From CSBr16-58 sp051859825 (GTDB lineage Bacteria > Bacteroidota > Bacteroidia > Flavobacteriales > Schleiferiaceae): DNA of 27,973 nt. The translations under genes were made by a program, and so were the position numbers. The notes under the pieces were generated by a model. That model saw only the letters and a program-made list of their open reading frames with translations. It was not told where the DNA came from and did not search any database. Shown piece after piece: positions 1 through 7,536 of this stretch; within the stretch, counting starts at the first letter, position 1, and each line of letters starts with the position of its first letter. The stretch lies in the NCBI GenBank assembly GCA_051859825.1, contig JBHYFA010000035.1:1-27973 (forward strand), given 5' to 3'.

Positions 1-1
1 G

Positions 2-88
2 GACAGGTCGTTTTTCAATCTTCCAACACGAAGCCCCATTGCTTATCAGTGGTTTATTAAAAGCATTACCGGTGAAGCCTGCAAATAG
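2..88 (+). CDS. 3' end of an unidentified gene (partial)
   Basis: The frame starting at base 2 is open from the window edge to a TAG at 86-88, giving 28 residues of ordinary composition ending in ITGEACK. After it the sequence turns into repeat-rich, AT-rich intergenic DNA. That fits the C-terminus of a protein whose body lies outside the window. I do not recognise the family. An open frame this short can occur by chance, so the call rests mainly on position and composition. Confidence 0.35.
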   Translation, partial: DRSFFNLPTRSPIAYQWFIKSITGEACK

Positions 89-180
89 AATGGCTATGAT
101 GGATTTTTTTGAACCACGAAAAGCACGAAAAAGGGATTGTGTGTTCCCCTTATAAGTTTCATAATTGCGCTGCAACCCTT

Positions 181-220
181 GCGAAGCAACATTTTCGTGT
201 CTTTCGTGCCTTTCGTAGTT
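181..220 (+). repeat. Dispersed repeat, copy 1 (inverted partner at 6955-6994)
   Basis: The 40 bases here match the reverse complement of 6955-6994 at 38 of 40 positions. The unit contains iterated TTTCGTGCC motifs preceded by GCGAAGCAACATTTTCGTG. A shorter relative at 111-132 is mirrored at 7047-7078. The paired copies bracket the block from the thioredoxin lipoprotein to the glucosaminidase in inverted orientation. Confidence 0.8.
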
Positions 221-369
221 TTAAAATAAGTGCAGCAATTTCAAAGTAGCAACATTTTCGTGCATTCGTGGTGGAACGTATTTTTCGCGCTGCAAATATT
301 TCATTGTGCTTGTTTGATAGAGGTTCATTGAATCCACACTCAACCTCTTTTTACTGTTTCAACAGAACA

Positions 370-402
370 CTTGGCTGTTTGAGCCTGAGGAAAGTATATT
401 TG
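370..402 (+). promoter_or_regulatory. Bacteroidota-type promoter for the lipoprotein gene at 451
   Basis: TATATTTG at 395-402 fits the -7 consensus TAnnTTTG exactly, and a CTTGG around 370-374 lies about 20 bases upstream, where the TTG -33 element is expected. The implied leader before the ATG at 451 is about 40 bases. Confidence 0.5.
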
Positions 403-450
403 ACTTTTGTTTTGATTTTGAAATAATCCTAATTCCTCATCCCAAACAGA

Positions 451-1875
451 ATGATTTATTCCGTCTTTTTTCGAATCTTAATTATTGTCTTAGCCTTAGC
501 CTCCTGCACCCAATCTCCCCAACCCTCTATCCTCCAACCCCAAATTGAAGGTCATTTCCCCGCACTCGCCGGTAAAGAGATTCGTCTGGAAGGCTTTTCG
601 GCTTTAAACACTTTTTTAATAGATTCGTATGAGGTGGATTCCAAAGGGTATTTCCAGCTCAACTACGAAAATGTTGAAGAAGGTGTGGGCTATCTAACGT
701 CCGAAGGAGAGTCGCCGTACTTCGTGATCCTCAGTGGTGAAAAGGTGGTTTTGAAAGGAGAAAATCTTTCGAATACGGAGCGTATTGAGGTGCTGGAAGG
801 TCAAGACAATCAGCGATTTGCTCAGTATGCTAGGGAACAACCGGTGCGTGAACAAGCAGCAGGTGCTCTGAGATACCTGCAGAATCTTTACGAAAACCAA
901 GCGGTTCTTAACACAAACTCCTCCTTTCAAAATTCCAATGCGGCGGAAATGAAGCGTCTCAAAGATGAGGAAGCGGAATTTTTGGCGCAACTCCCTGCGA
1001 ATAGCTACATCCGTTGGTTTTTGCCCATGCGGAAAATGGTGGCTACGGTCAACAATCTTCCCCAGCAGAACCCGGACGCTATTCCGGCTACCATCAAAGA
1101 ATTTCGCAACCTTGACCACAGCGATCCTCGCTTGCTTTCGAGTGGTTTATATCGCGATGTTCTCGACGGACATTATTGGTTGATAGAAAACAGCGGAAAA
1201 CCACTGGAAAAGGTTTTTGAGGAAATGAAGAAATCGATTGATATTTTGCTTGAGCAATTGAGAGGGGAGGAGCTTCTGCTCAATGAAACGGTTGAGCATC
1301 TGTTTAACATGTTGGAATCACGCAGCTTATTTCCGGCGTCTGAACATTTGGCACTGCAAGTTCTGAACGATGAATCCTGCGTGATTGATGAAAAAACGAG
1401 CTTTCTCTTGGAATCCTACCGCGCTATGAAAATTGGCAATACTGCGCCTGATTTGCGTTTCAATGAAGCAGGTATGCTCGTGCATAGTTTGCAAACCAGC
1501 GCACCGAGTCGTTTATCCGACATCGCCGCAGATTACACCTTGGTAGCCTTTGGAAAGAGTACTTGTCCGAAGTGTCAGGAAGACAAAGACTCCATACTCA
1601 AGCACTATCCGAAGTGGAAGCAGCGGGGCGTGGAGGTGGTTTACGTTTCGCTGGATACGGATCAAGAGGCTTTCTATTCGTTTGTAGAGCATTTTCCATT
1701 TTTAAGCATATCAGATTTAAAAGGTTGGGACAGCACACCCTCACAGCAGATGTACGTTTTTGCCACACCCACCTATTATTTGCTCGATAAAGAAAGGGAG
1801 ATTGTTCTTCGACCGGGGAGTGTGCAGCAAATAGACGCTTGGGTGGAGTGGTATTTAAGTGAAAATAAAATGTGA
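451..1875 (+). CDS. TlpA/thioredoxin-like lipoprotein with DUF4369-like N-terminus
   Basis: This is a 474-aa exported lipoprotein. A hydrophobic signal ends in a lipobox LASC with C19 as the lipidated cysteine. An N-terminal beta-rich part (about 30-110) resembles the DUF4369-type domain often placed in front of Bacteroidota thioredoxins, and a mainly helical middle follows. The C-terminal third (about 335-470) is a thioredoxin fold with the redox pair C372-P-K-C375 and a cis-proline in ATPTY. This is the layout of TlpA/ResA-like periplasmic thiol-disulfide proteins facing the envelope. The partner is unknown. The ATG at 451 begins a good signal peptide and sits about 50 bases after a TAnnTTTG promoter. 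No operon partner is evident. The thioredoxin assignment is firm and the N-terminal domain name less so. Confidence 0.85.
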   Translation: MIYSVFFRILIIVLALASCTQSPQPSILQPQIEGHFPALAGKEIRLEGFSALNTFLIDSYEVDSKGYFQLNYENVEEGVGYLTSEGESPYFVILSGEKVVLKGENLSNTERIEVLEGQDNQRFAQYAREQPVREQAAGALRYLQNLYENQAVLNTNSSFQNSNAAEMKRLKDEEAEFLAQLPANSYIRWFLPMRKMVATVNNLPQQNPDAIPATIKEFRNLDHSDPRLLSSGLYRDVLDGHYWLIENSGKPLEKVFEEMKKSIDILLEQLRGEELLLNETVEHLFNMLESRSLFPASEHLALQVLNDESCVIDEKTSFLLESYRAMKIGNTAPDLRFNEAGMLVHSLQTSAPSRLSDIAADYTLVAFGKSTCPKCQEDKDSILKHYPKWKQRGVEVVYVSLDTDQEAFYSFVEHFPFLSISDLKGWDSTPSQQMYVFATPTYYLLDKEREIVLRPGSVQQIDAWVEWYLSENKM

Positions 1876-1907
1876 TATGAGAAAATGCTATTTTGGTTAT
1901 AGACATG

Positions 1908-1986
1908 CGACCCCTACGGGGTCGGGATGCACTATAGAAATTCTGTTATATAGATATTTGAACCCTTTGGGATCGGGGCGGGATGC
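1908..1986. repeat. Two GACCCC...GGGTCGGGATGC repeat units, first one a hairpin
   Basis: The palindrome CGACCCC-TAC-GGGGTCG occupies 1908-1924. A degenerate second unit (AACCCTTTGGGATCGGGG) lies about 55 bases on, and both end in CGGGATGC. The first hairpin stands 33 bases after a stop codon and could end transcription, but it has no T-tract, so a dispersed intergenic repeat is more likely. Confidence 0.6.
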
Positions 1987-2022
1987 AATGTTGTAATTGC
2001 GTTCTAATGCGCTATAAATAAT

Positions 2023-2162
2023 GTCTGTCTATAAAGTCCGATGACGGCGTTATGCTCATCCGAAAATCAGGTCATTTACTAATGTAAACTCCCTGATTTT
2101 CAGATTTCGCATGCCTTGTCCTCGAACTTTCTAGCCTAGACATTTCGACTTTATGGACAGAC
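2023..2162. repeat. Long imperfect hairpin element with 16-bp terminal inverted repeats
   Basis: The ends are GTCTGTCTATAAAGTC at 2023-2038 and its reverse complement with one mismatch at 2147-2162. Inside, the arms keep pairing (GAAAATCAGG with CCTGATTTTC, TTAC with GTAA) down to a 4-base centre at 2080-2083. Almost the whole 140 bases can therefore fold into one interrupted stem. It encodes no protein. It looks like a palindromic mobile repeat of MITE or REP type, or a structured transcript. Confidence 0.75.
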
Positions 2163-2249
2163 TCTAAATAATTTTTCGCGTCTTTGAATCAATAGCTGTT
2201 TTTTCAATCCATTTTTTTTCTACTTTTACCCAAATTAAAAACCATCAAA

Positions 2250-3056
2250 ATGAAAAAACTGTACAAAGCTTCTAGACTATGGCTTGTAGTAGGCCTATTT
2301 GCGCTCAACACCAATTGCAGCAAAGACGACGATACCAACACCAATGGTGGTGGTGGTGAAACCCCAAAACGCTACAGTTGCGTTGAAGGTAATTGTGAAG
2401 AGAATGCCAATGGTAATTTCTCATCTCTAACCTCTTGTCAGGCAATTTGTGTGCCTGCCAATGCGTGTGATAATATCCCTCCCGGAACCGTGTGCAACCC
2501 CACCACAGGCCGTATATGGATGGAAAGTAATTTGGGTGCAAGTAGAGTAGCCAATGCATCTAATGACGCAGCAGCCTACGGAGATTTGTATCAGTGGGGT
2601 AGAGGCAGTGATGGACATCAATTGAGAAGTTCAGGAACGGTTAGCGTTCTTGCAACGAGTCCACAACCCGGTCATAGTGATTTTATTCTGGCCACTCTTA
2701 CACCCTTCGACTGGTTAACTCCCCCCACCAATAGCTTATGGCAAGGTGTTAATGGAGAAAACAACCCTTGTCCTAGCGGATACAGATTGCCAACAATCGC
2801 CGAATGGGAGCAGGAAGTAGATACGTGGAGCAGTGAAGATGCGGCGGGAGCCTTTGATTCGCCATTGAAGTTGACAACTGCGTATTCACGCAAGCGCACG
2901 GATGGGGATATTGACAACAGTGTAGATCACGGTGGATATTGGTCAAGCACTGTGTCTGAAGGAAACGCCAGAGTGTTGTATTTTAACGACCAAATTACCA
3001 CTGCGGGGGGTGATTCTCGCGCGATTGGGTATTCTGTGAGGTGTATTATGGACTAA
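2250..3056 (+). CDS. FISUMP-domain lipoprotein
   Basis: This is a 268-aa secreted lipoprotein. The signal ends at LNTNC with C23 as the lipid attachment site, followed by an Asp/Asn/Gly-rich tether. Residues about 42-67 form a small four-cysteine module (YSC...GNC...SC...IC). Residues about 75-268 match the FISUMP (Fibrobacter succinogenes major paralogous) domain: GRIWMESNLG, DLYQWGRGSDGHQ, CPSGYRLPTIAEWE and a C-terminal YSVRCI are its hallmarks. The function of the domain is not known. In Bacteroidota it occurs in surface lipoproteins, often as paralogues. The ATG starts a canonical lipoprotein signal. No operon partner is seen, and a terminator-like hairpin follows. Confidence 0.85.
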   Translation: MKKLYKASRLWLVVGLFALNTNCSKDDDTNTNGGGGETPKRYSCVEGNCEENANGNFSSLTSCQAICVPANACDNIPPGTVCNPTTGRIWMESNLGASRVANASNDAAAYGDLYQWGRGSDGHQLRSSGTVSVLATSPQPGHSDFILATLTPFDWLTPPTNSLWQGVNGENNPCPSGYRLPTIAEWEQEVDTWSSEDAAGAFDSPLKLTTAYSRKRTDGDIDNSVDHGGYWSSTVSEGNARVLYFNDQITTAGGDSRAIGYSVRCIMD

Positions 3057-3109
3057 GAAAATCAATTGCTTTCAAAAGCAAATAACTTAACCTAGCACAT
3101 AAGATTCTG

Positions 3110-3137
3110 AGGGAGGTAGGCTTTGTTCTATCTCCCT
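3110..3137. terminator. Hairpin between convergent genes
   Basis: A 10-base stem (AGGGAGGTAG with CTATCTCCCT, one G-U pair) and an 8-base loop are followed on the plus strand by TATTTTAT. It lies between the convergent stops at 3056 and 3142 and could serve both strands. Confidence 0.6.
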
Positions 3138-3141
3138 TATT

Positions 3142-4530
3142 TTATGAATAGAGTGATATCCGAATACCCTTAATCTCCTGATACAACCGCAAGGCATAAA
3201 TATCCGTCATACCCGAAATAAAGTCCAAAACGCCCAATACCTTATCGTAAGCTGAGGCCTGCGCGGGTAGTCGATATTGTCCGGGCATGAGGTCGCGGAT
3301 GCTGCGCTCGCTTCCCGTGGGCTTTTCACTTAATACTGCGGGAATGTAGGCTTCCATGAGCCCGTTGATTACTTGATACCCGCTCAACTCAATACGAGCA
3401 ACTGAGGGGTGACGGTATATTTGATTTACCGACATAGAGCGCATTTGTTCGAGCGTTCGCACCAGCTTTTCCGGCACACCATCAATCAGTGGCTGCTGGT
3501 ATTCGCCGCGCAAAATGGCCTGATCGTTTTCAGCAAATACCTTGGTACACGCTTCGACCAACGTGCCGATGGCTTTGGCACGTAAATACGCAATGCTTTC
3601 GTTGGGGTCATTGGCTAGACCCTGTAAATTTTCGGCTACCCGACTCATATCGGCCTCCGCATTTTCTAGCAACTCTAATAATGCCTTGGAGGCAGTTTCA
3701 AAGGACAAAATCCCCAGCCGATGGGCGTCTTCCCAGTCCATAATTAGGTAACACATATCATCGGCCGCCTCTACCAAATACACAAAAGGATGACGCAGAT
3801 AGCTGCGTGGCGATTCGTTTTCCATAACCATATTCAGCCGCTCCGCCATTTCTACAAAACGCTGCATATCGGCTTGAAAAAAACCGAACTTCTTTCTGTG
3901 TAATCCCTTTGATTTGTCCGAAGCTTCCGCCGAACAGGGATATTTTGCCATAGCCGCCATAGTAGAGTAGGTGAGACGAAAACCTCCGGGCAATCGCGTG
4001 GGGAAGTGGTGGGTAAGCAATCGGAAGCCGTTGGCATTTCCCTCAAATTTTAAGAAGTCTTGCCACTGCGCCTTGCTAAACCAATCTCGAAGTGTTCTGC
4101 CTCCCACGTTTTTGGTTTCATTTACTTGGAAATACTGACTTATTGCAGATTCACCACTGTGACCAAAGGGCGGGTTTCCGATGTCGTGCGCCAAACAAGC
4201 CGCGGAAATCACTAAAGGAAAATCGTATCGATAGAACTGCCTTACCGATTCACTCCACTGCTCAGCATGCATTTCAATCAATGCTCGGCCACATTTTTTT
4301 GCCAAACTTCTGCCCACACTGGCAACCTCCAACGAATGCGTGAGTCGATTGTGAACAAAAACGGAATCGGGTAAGGGGAAAACTTGAGTTTTATTTTGCA
4401 GTCGGCGAAAAGGAGATGAATATATAATGCGGTCGTAGTCGCGTTCGTACTCGGTTCTTTCTGGTTCTGCGAGCGAATCAGCACCAAAGCGCAGACCCGA
4501 AAAACAGTTAGACCATTGAATATCTGACAT
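3142..4530 (-). CDS. dgt: Deoxyguanosinetriphosphate triphosphohydrolase (dGTPase)
   Basis: The 462-aa protein is an HD-superfamily dNTP triphosphohydrolase, which hydrolyses dGTP to deoxyguanosine and triphosphate. The N-terminal signature EYERDYDRIIYSSPFRRLQ is typical of Dgt. The metal-binding set is visible: H65 in NRLTHSLEVA, H115-D116 in AHDIGNPPFGHSGE, and a later Asp in VEAADDMCY. The protein is cytoplasmic, with no signal peptide, and of normal family length. The gene is divergent from murF. Its ATG lies about 18 bases from a TAnnTTTG box, so the leader is short. Intact. Confidence 0.92.
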   Translation of the reverse strand: MSDIQWSNCFSGLRFGADSLAEPERTEYERDYDRIIYSSPFRRLQNKTQVFPLPDSVFVHNRLTHSLEVASVGRSLAKKCGRALIEMHAEQWSESVRQFYRYDFPLVISAACLAHDIGNPPFGHSGESAISQYFQVNETKNVGGRTLRDWFSKAQWQDFLKFEGNANGFRLLTHHFPTRLPGGFRLTYSTMAAMAKYPCSAEASDKSKGLHRKKFGFFQADMQRFVEMAERLNMVMENESPRSYLRHPFVYLVEAADDMCYLIMDWEDAHRLGILSFETASKALLELLENAEADMSRVAENLQGLANDPNESIAYLRAKAIGTLVEACTKVFAENDQAILRGEYQQPLIDGVPEKLVRTLEQMRSMSVNQIYRHPSVARIELSGYQVINGLMEAYIPAVLSEKPTGSERSIRDLMPGQYRLPAQASAYDKVLGVLDFISGMTDIYALRLYQEIKGIRISLYS

Positions 4531-4547
4531 GAAGAGTAAATTTTTGA

Positions 4548-4555
4548 CAAAGGTA
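4548..4555 (-). promoter_or_regulatory. -7 box for dgt
   Basis: On the minus strand TACCTTTG matches TAnnTTTG exactly. Transcription would start near 4541, about 10 bases before the dgt ATG. The -33 element is less clear. Confidence 0.45.
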
Positions 4556-4620
4556 AGCCGTTAATAAAAAATTAGCTTATGTGAATATCGGATTAAGAAA
4601 GGTTTTAGATTTGCTTTATG

Positions 4621-4628
4621 TACTTTTG
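4621..4628 (+). promoter_or_regulatory. -7 box for murF
   Basis: TACTTTTG matches TAnnTTTG exactly and lies 47 bases before the murF ATG, back-to-back with the dgt promoter in the same 145-bp divergent region. Confidence 0.5.
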
Positions 4629-4675
4629 ACATACGAATTATCACTCACTCATCACTTAATTGTCAGCTTTTTACT

Positions 4676-5980
4676 ATGCCAAACGAGGTTTTACAGTACG
4701 TTTACCAGCTTTTTTTAGAAAGTGCGGGTGTAAATACCGACACACGAAGCATTATTCCCAACCAAATTTACTTCGCCTTAAGGGGTGAAAATTTTGATGG
4801 AAATGACTATATCGATGTCGCCTTTGAAAAGGGTGCTTCTCATGTAGTTGTTGATTCTCCGTGGATTACAGCTTCATCTCGAATTATTAAAGTTCCAGAT
4901 ACGTTCGACTTTTTGCAAAAATTAGCTAATCATCATCGTAAATTGATGCCGGCAAAAATCATTGGTCTTACCGGAAGCAACGGCAAAACTACCAGCAAAG
5001 AATTGATGTATTCGGTATTGAGTAAATCCTTTAATGTGTTGGCAACCAAAGGGAATCTCAACAATCACATTGGTCTTCCACTCACGCTTTTGCAACTAAA
5101 CGAGCAACATACGCACGCCATCATCGAAATGGGGGCTAGCAGCGTAGGGGAGATTGACTTTTTATGCAAAATTGCCGAACCGGAGTTGGGGTACATTACC
5201 AACTATGGCAAAGCGCATTTAGAAGGTTTTGGCTCAGAAGAAGGTATTGTAATTGGAAAATCTGAATTGTATGACTATCTCCGACGAACCGGGGGTATGG
5301 CCATCGTAAATGCCGATGATTCCCGTCAAATGGAAAAAAGTGAAGACGTATATCGATATACGTTTTCGTTTAAAGCTAGGTCTGATTTTCAGTTGAAAAA
5401 AGTAAAAGGATCGGATGGGTTACTTTCTGTAGCATGCAAGGGAGTAGAAATACGTTCACATTTAAGCGGTGATTATAATCTGACTAACATTGCGGCAGCC
5501 ATTGCTTTAGGTCATTACTTGGAAATGGATATAGAAGATATCGCTAAGGGTATAGAATCATATATTCCTCAGAATAATCGCTCCGAAGTTCGTCAGTTGG
5601 GGTCAAATACGATTATTCTCGACGCATACAATGCGAATCCCACGAGTATCGAAATGGCGCTTCGTGCTTTGGCAAAGCGTCGGGGAAATAAAGTTGCCAT
5701 TCTTGGTGATATGTTGGAGCTAGGAAAATATTCTTATGATGAGCATCAACGGATGATACGTTTGGCTCGGGAATTGTCTATCAATAAGATAATTACCGTT
5801 GGACCCGAGTTTTTCCGAGCTAATGTACTTAGAAATATTGAGCAGTATTCTAATACTCAGGAATGTATAGAGGCTCTAGCGCATTTGAGCATACGCAATT
5901 CTAACATCCTCATAAAGGGATCACGAGGAATGCGCTTGGAAAAACTTCTCTCCGTATTTGAAGATAATGTTGATGAATAA
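4676..5980 (+). CDS. murF: UDP-N-acetylmuramoyl-tripeptide--D-alanyl-D-alanine ligase
   Basis: MurF catalyses the last cytoplasmic step of peptidoglycan precursor synthesis, the ATP-dependent addition of D-Ala-D-Ala to UDP-MurNAc-tripeptide. The 434-aa length is normal. An N-terminal Mur-ligase substrate domain contains DTRSIIPNQIYFALRGENFDG. The P-loop GLTGSNGKTTSKE covers about residues 98-109. ATKGNLNNHIGLPLTLL and IEMGASSVGEID are strongly MurF-like, and the C-terminal ligase domain has DAYNANPTS and ILGDMLELG. Its stop overlaps the start of the following cell-wall hydrolase gene by 8 bases, so the two are co-transcribed and translationally coupled. It is not embedded in the usual mur/fts cluster. 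Intact. Confidence 0.95.
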   Translation: MPNEVLQYVYQLFLESAGVNTDTRSIIPNQIYFALRGENFDGNDYIDVAFEKGASHVVVDSPWITASSRIIKVPDTFDFLQKLANHHRKLMPAKIIGLTGSNGKTTSKELMYSVLSKSFNVLATKGNLNNHIGLPLTLLQLNEQHTHAIIEMGASSVGEIDFLCKIAEPELGYITNYGKAHLEGFGSEEGIVIGKSELYDYLRRTGGMAIVNADDSRQMEKSEDVYRYTFSFKARSDFQLKKVKGSDGLLSVACKGVEIRSHLSGDYNLTNIAAAIALGHYLEMDIEDIAKGIESYIPQNNRSEVRQLGSNTIILDAYNANPTSIEMALRALAKRRGNKVAILGDMLELGKYSYDEHQRMIRLARELSINKIITVGPEFFRANVLRNIEQYSNTQECIEALAHLSIRNSNILIKGSRGMRLEKLLSVFEDNVDE

Positions 5981-6869
5981 AAGTATTTTTTGGAGTGTAA
6001 TAGCCTTAATTGCTTTGTCTTTCGGACAGGTGAACCAGGTGTTTGCGCAAACAGAAGTTCGCCTAGCCTACATCGAACGCTTTAAGGATATTGCTATTTT
6101 TGAGATGCAAACCCATAAAATACCCGCCAGTATAAAGTTGGCTCAGGGTATTTTAGAATCGGGAGATGGGCGCAGCAGACTGGCCAGAGATGCGAATAAT
6201 CATTTTGGAATTAAGTGTCATACCGATTGGAAAGGCAAGCGCGTTTATCATGATGATGATGAAAAAGGCGAGTGCTTCCGTAAATATAAGGATCCGGCCG
6301 AAAGCTATCGCGATCACTCTCTTTTTTTAGTGGAGCGCCCTCGATATAAAGCCCTTTTTGAACTAGAAATCACCGATTATAAAGGATGGGCAAAAGGTTT
6401 GAAAGCCGCCGGGTACGCCACAAATCCTAAGTATGCCGACTTATTGATTCGCATCATTGAAGATTATCAGCTTTACCAATACGATAACGTTTTTTTTCAT
6501 CGCGAGCAAATAAGTGGAGTATTTAGGCATCCCAATAGAGTGAAATTTACTGCAGTAGAACCCGGGGAAACGCTTGAGGATGTTTCTGCACGCAGCGGCG
6601 TTTCTGTGCGACGACTTTTGCGTTTTAACGACCTTACCTATGAAGCTGTCGTTCAGCCCGGCGATGTGATATTTTTACAACCGAAGAAGAATAGAGGTAA
6701 AGTAAAACAACACCGCGTACTACCCGATCAAAGCATGCACGATATTTCGCAAGAGCATGCGGTAAAACTCCACAAACTATATTACCGTAACCGCATGGGA
6801 GTAGGCGTGCAGCCATCCCCCGGCGATGTGCTCAATCTTAGAAGACGCAAAAAACGATCTCAAATGTGA
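5973..6869 (+). CDS. Exported N-acetylglucosaminidase with two LysM domains
   Basis: The 298-aa protein has a signal peptide ending about FAQ26 and a glucosaminidase domain (FlgJ/LytG type, about 35-170). The domain holds SIKLAQGILESGDGRS with the probable catalytic E62, NNHFGIKC, and YRDHSLFL. Two C-terminal LysM-like modules (about 188-240 and 245-293) would hold it on peptidoglycan; the second is degenerate. It should cleave glycan strands in the periplasm. I chose the ATG at 5973 because it starts a clean signal sequence and overlaps the murF stop. An in-frame TTG at 5958 and ATG at 5967 would add five or two residues. Pairing with murF suggests coordinated wall synthesis and remodelling. 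Confidence 0.88.
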   Translation: MNKSIFWSVIALIALSFGQVNQVFAQTEVRLAYIERFKDIAIFEMQTHKIPASIKLAQGILESGDGRSRLARDANNHFGIKCHTDWKGKRVYHDDDEKGECFRKYKDPAESYRDHSLFLVERPRYKALFELEITDYKGWAKGLKAAGYATNPKYADLLIRIIEDYQLYQYDNVFFHREQISGVFRHPNRVKFTAVEPGETLEDVSARSGVSVRRLLRFNDLTYEAVVQPGDVIFLQPKKNRGKVKQHRVLPDQSMHDISQEHAVKLHKLYYRNRMGVGVQPSPGDVLNLRRRKKRSQM

Positions 6870-6954
6870 TTGTATTTTGTCTATACAAAAAAGGGATATT
6901 CTTCCACGAATGCTCGAAGATGTAGTTGCCTTAAAGTTTGTATCGCATATTTAG

Positions 6955-6994
6955 AACCACGAAAGGCACGAAAGGCACGAAAATGTTGCTTCGC
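6955..6994 (-). repeat. Dispersed repeat, copy 2 (inverted partner of 181-220)
   Basis: The reverse complement matches 181-220 at 38 of 40 positions. A second related run at 7047-7078 mirrors 111-132. Confidence 0.8.
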
Positions 6995-7046
6995 AATGCT
7001 TGCAATGTATAAACGAAACCGGGGAAACGGAACCTGAGTAAATTAA

Positions 7047-7078
7047 TTTTTCGTGCTTTTCGTGTGTTTTGTGGTTCA
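7047..7078 (-). repeat. Second 'cacgaaa' repeat run
   Basis: The reverse complement begins GAACCACAAAACACACGAAA and resembles 111-132 closely. The order of the two repeat types is mirrored at the two ends of the 181-6994 block. Confidence 0.6.
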
Positions 7079-7274
7079 AAAGAAAATTAGCGGTAGCCCC
7101 ATGTACATTCGAGGTTCACTAGTAACATTTCGCATTAACAATTGCGAGTTAATATGCCTTCGATTCTTTCCATTTCACTTTTTTGAATTGTTATACAAAG
7201 GTATTCAAAGTAGTAGATTATTCGTTGCTAGTCTTTGTGAGCCTTTGAGCATTCTTCGTGCTCTGTGAAATAGC

Positions 7275-7404
7275 TAGCCCTTCAGTTATTACACAAAGTT
7301 CTCAAAGGAGGCACAGAGTTTCACAAAGGTGTATATTACACATTGTTAGTCTTAGTGCTTTGTGAATTCTTCGTGTGTAATAGCTATTGAGTTTTGCTTT
7401 AAAG
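7275..7404. repeat. Composite direct repeat, left copy
   Basis: Bases 7281-7328 are identical to 11599-11646 (48 of 48), and with one mismatch the match extends to 54 bases (7275-7328). After an unlike stretch a second similar part follows: CTTTGTGAATTCTTCGT, then GTGTAATAGC and ATTGAGTTT. Parts of the unit are inverted relative to each other (ACAAAG against CTTTGT). Confidence 0.85.
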
Positions 7405-7471
7405 TATTCTCAAAAATGCTAGTTATGTAGCAGTAAGAATGACTTCGTGATTAAAAGGGGAAGTTGCATTT

Positions 7472-7481
7472 NNNNNNNNNN
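7472..7481. other. Assembly gap (10 N)
   Basis: Ten Ns of probably arbitrary length follow a repeat-rich stretch. The true distance, and anything lying in it, is unknown. Confidence 0.95.
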
Positions 7482-7536
7482 ATACGAATGTTCGATTATA
7501 AGAATGGACACTAACAAAACACTGAAACCACTTTTA

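Larger units (their letters stand above)
89..450. other. Intergenic stretch with dispersed repeats
   Basis: No coding frame is credible here. The stretch holds three runs of the 'ccacgaaaggcacgaaa' type of degenerate repeat (111-132, 181-220 and about 250-275) and, at its right end, the promoter of the lipoprotein gene at 451. Confidence 0.6.
1876..2249. other. Intergenic stretch made of repeat elements
   Basis: No coding frame. Two GACCCC/GGGGTC-type units (1908-1986) are followed by a long imperfect hairpin (2023-2162). A possible TAnnTTTG-like box, TACTTTTA, lies at 2221-2228, about 20 bases before the next ATG. Confidence 0.65.
6870..7536. other. Long intergenic stretch with repeats and an assembly gap
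   Basis: No credible gene. The stretch contains the inverted copies of the 'cacgaaaggcacgaaa' repeats (6955-6994 and 7047-7078), a composite 'ctttgtgaa/acacaaag' repeat (7275-7404) and a 10-N gap. Open frames here are made of repeat sequence. Confidence 0.65.

Noticed and set aside
111..275. CRISPR array
   Set aside because: The 'cacgaaa' runs are irregular, without spacers of uniform length, and no cas gene is in the window.
694..1119. Minus-strand 141-aa open frame
   Set aside because: It lies fully inside the well-supported thioredoxin lipoprotein gene on the other strand and has no recognisable features.
5958..6869. Longer start for the glucosaminidase
   Set aside because: The 5958 codon is TTG and adds residues in front of an already complete signal peptide; ATG 5973 also gives the better coupling to murF.
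7053..7268. Plus-strand 71-aa open frame
   Set aside because: It is made largely of intergenic repeat sequence and has no domain or start signal.
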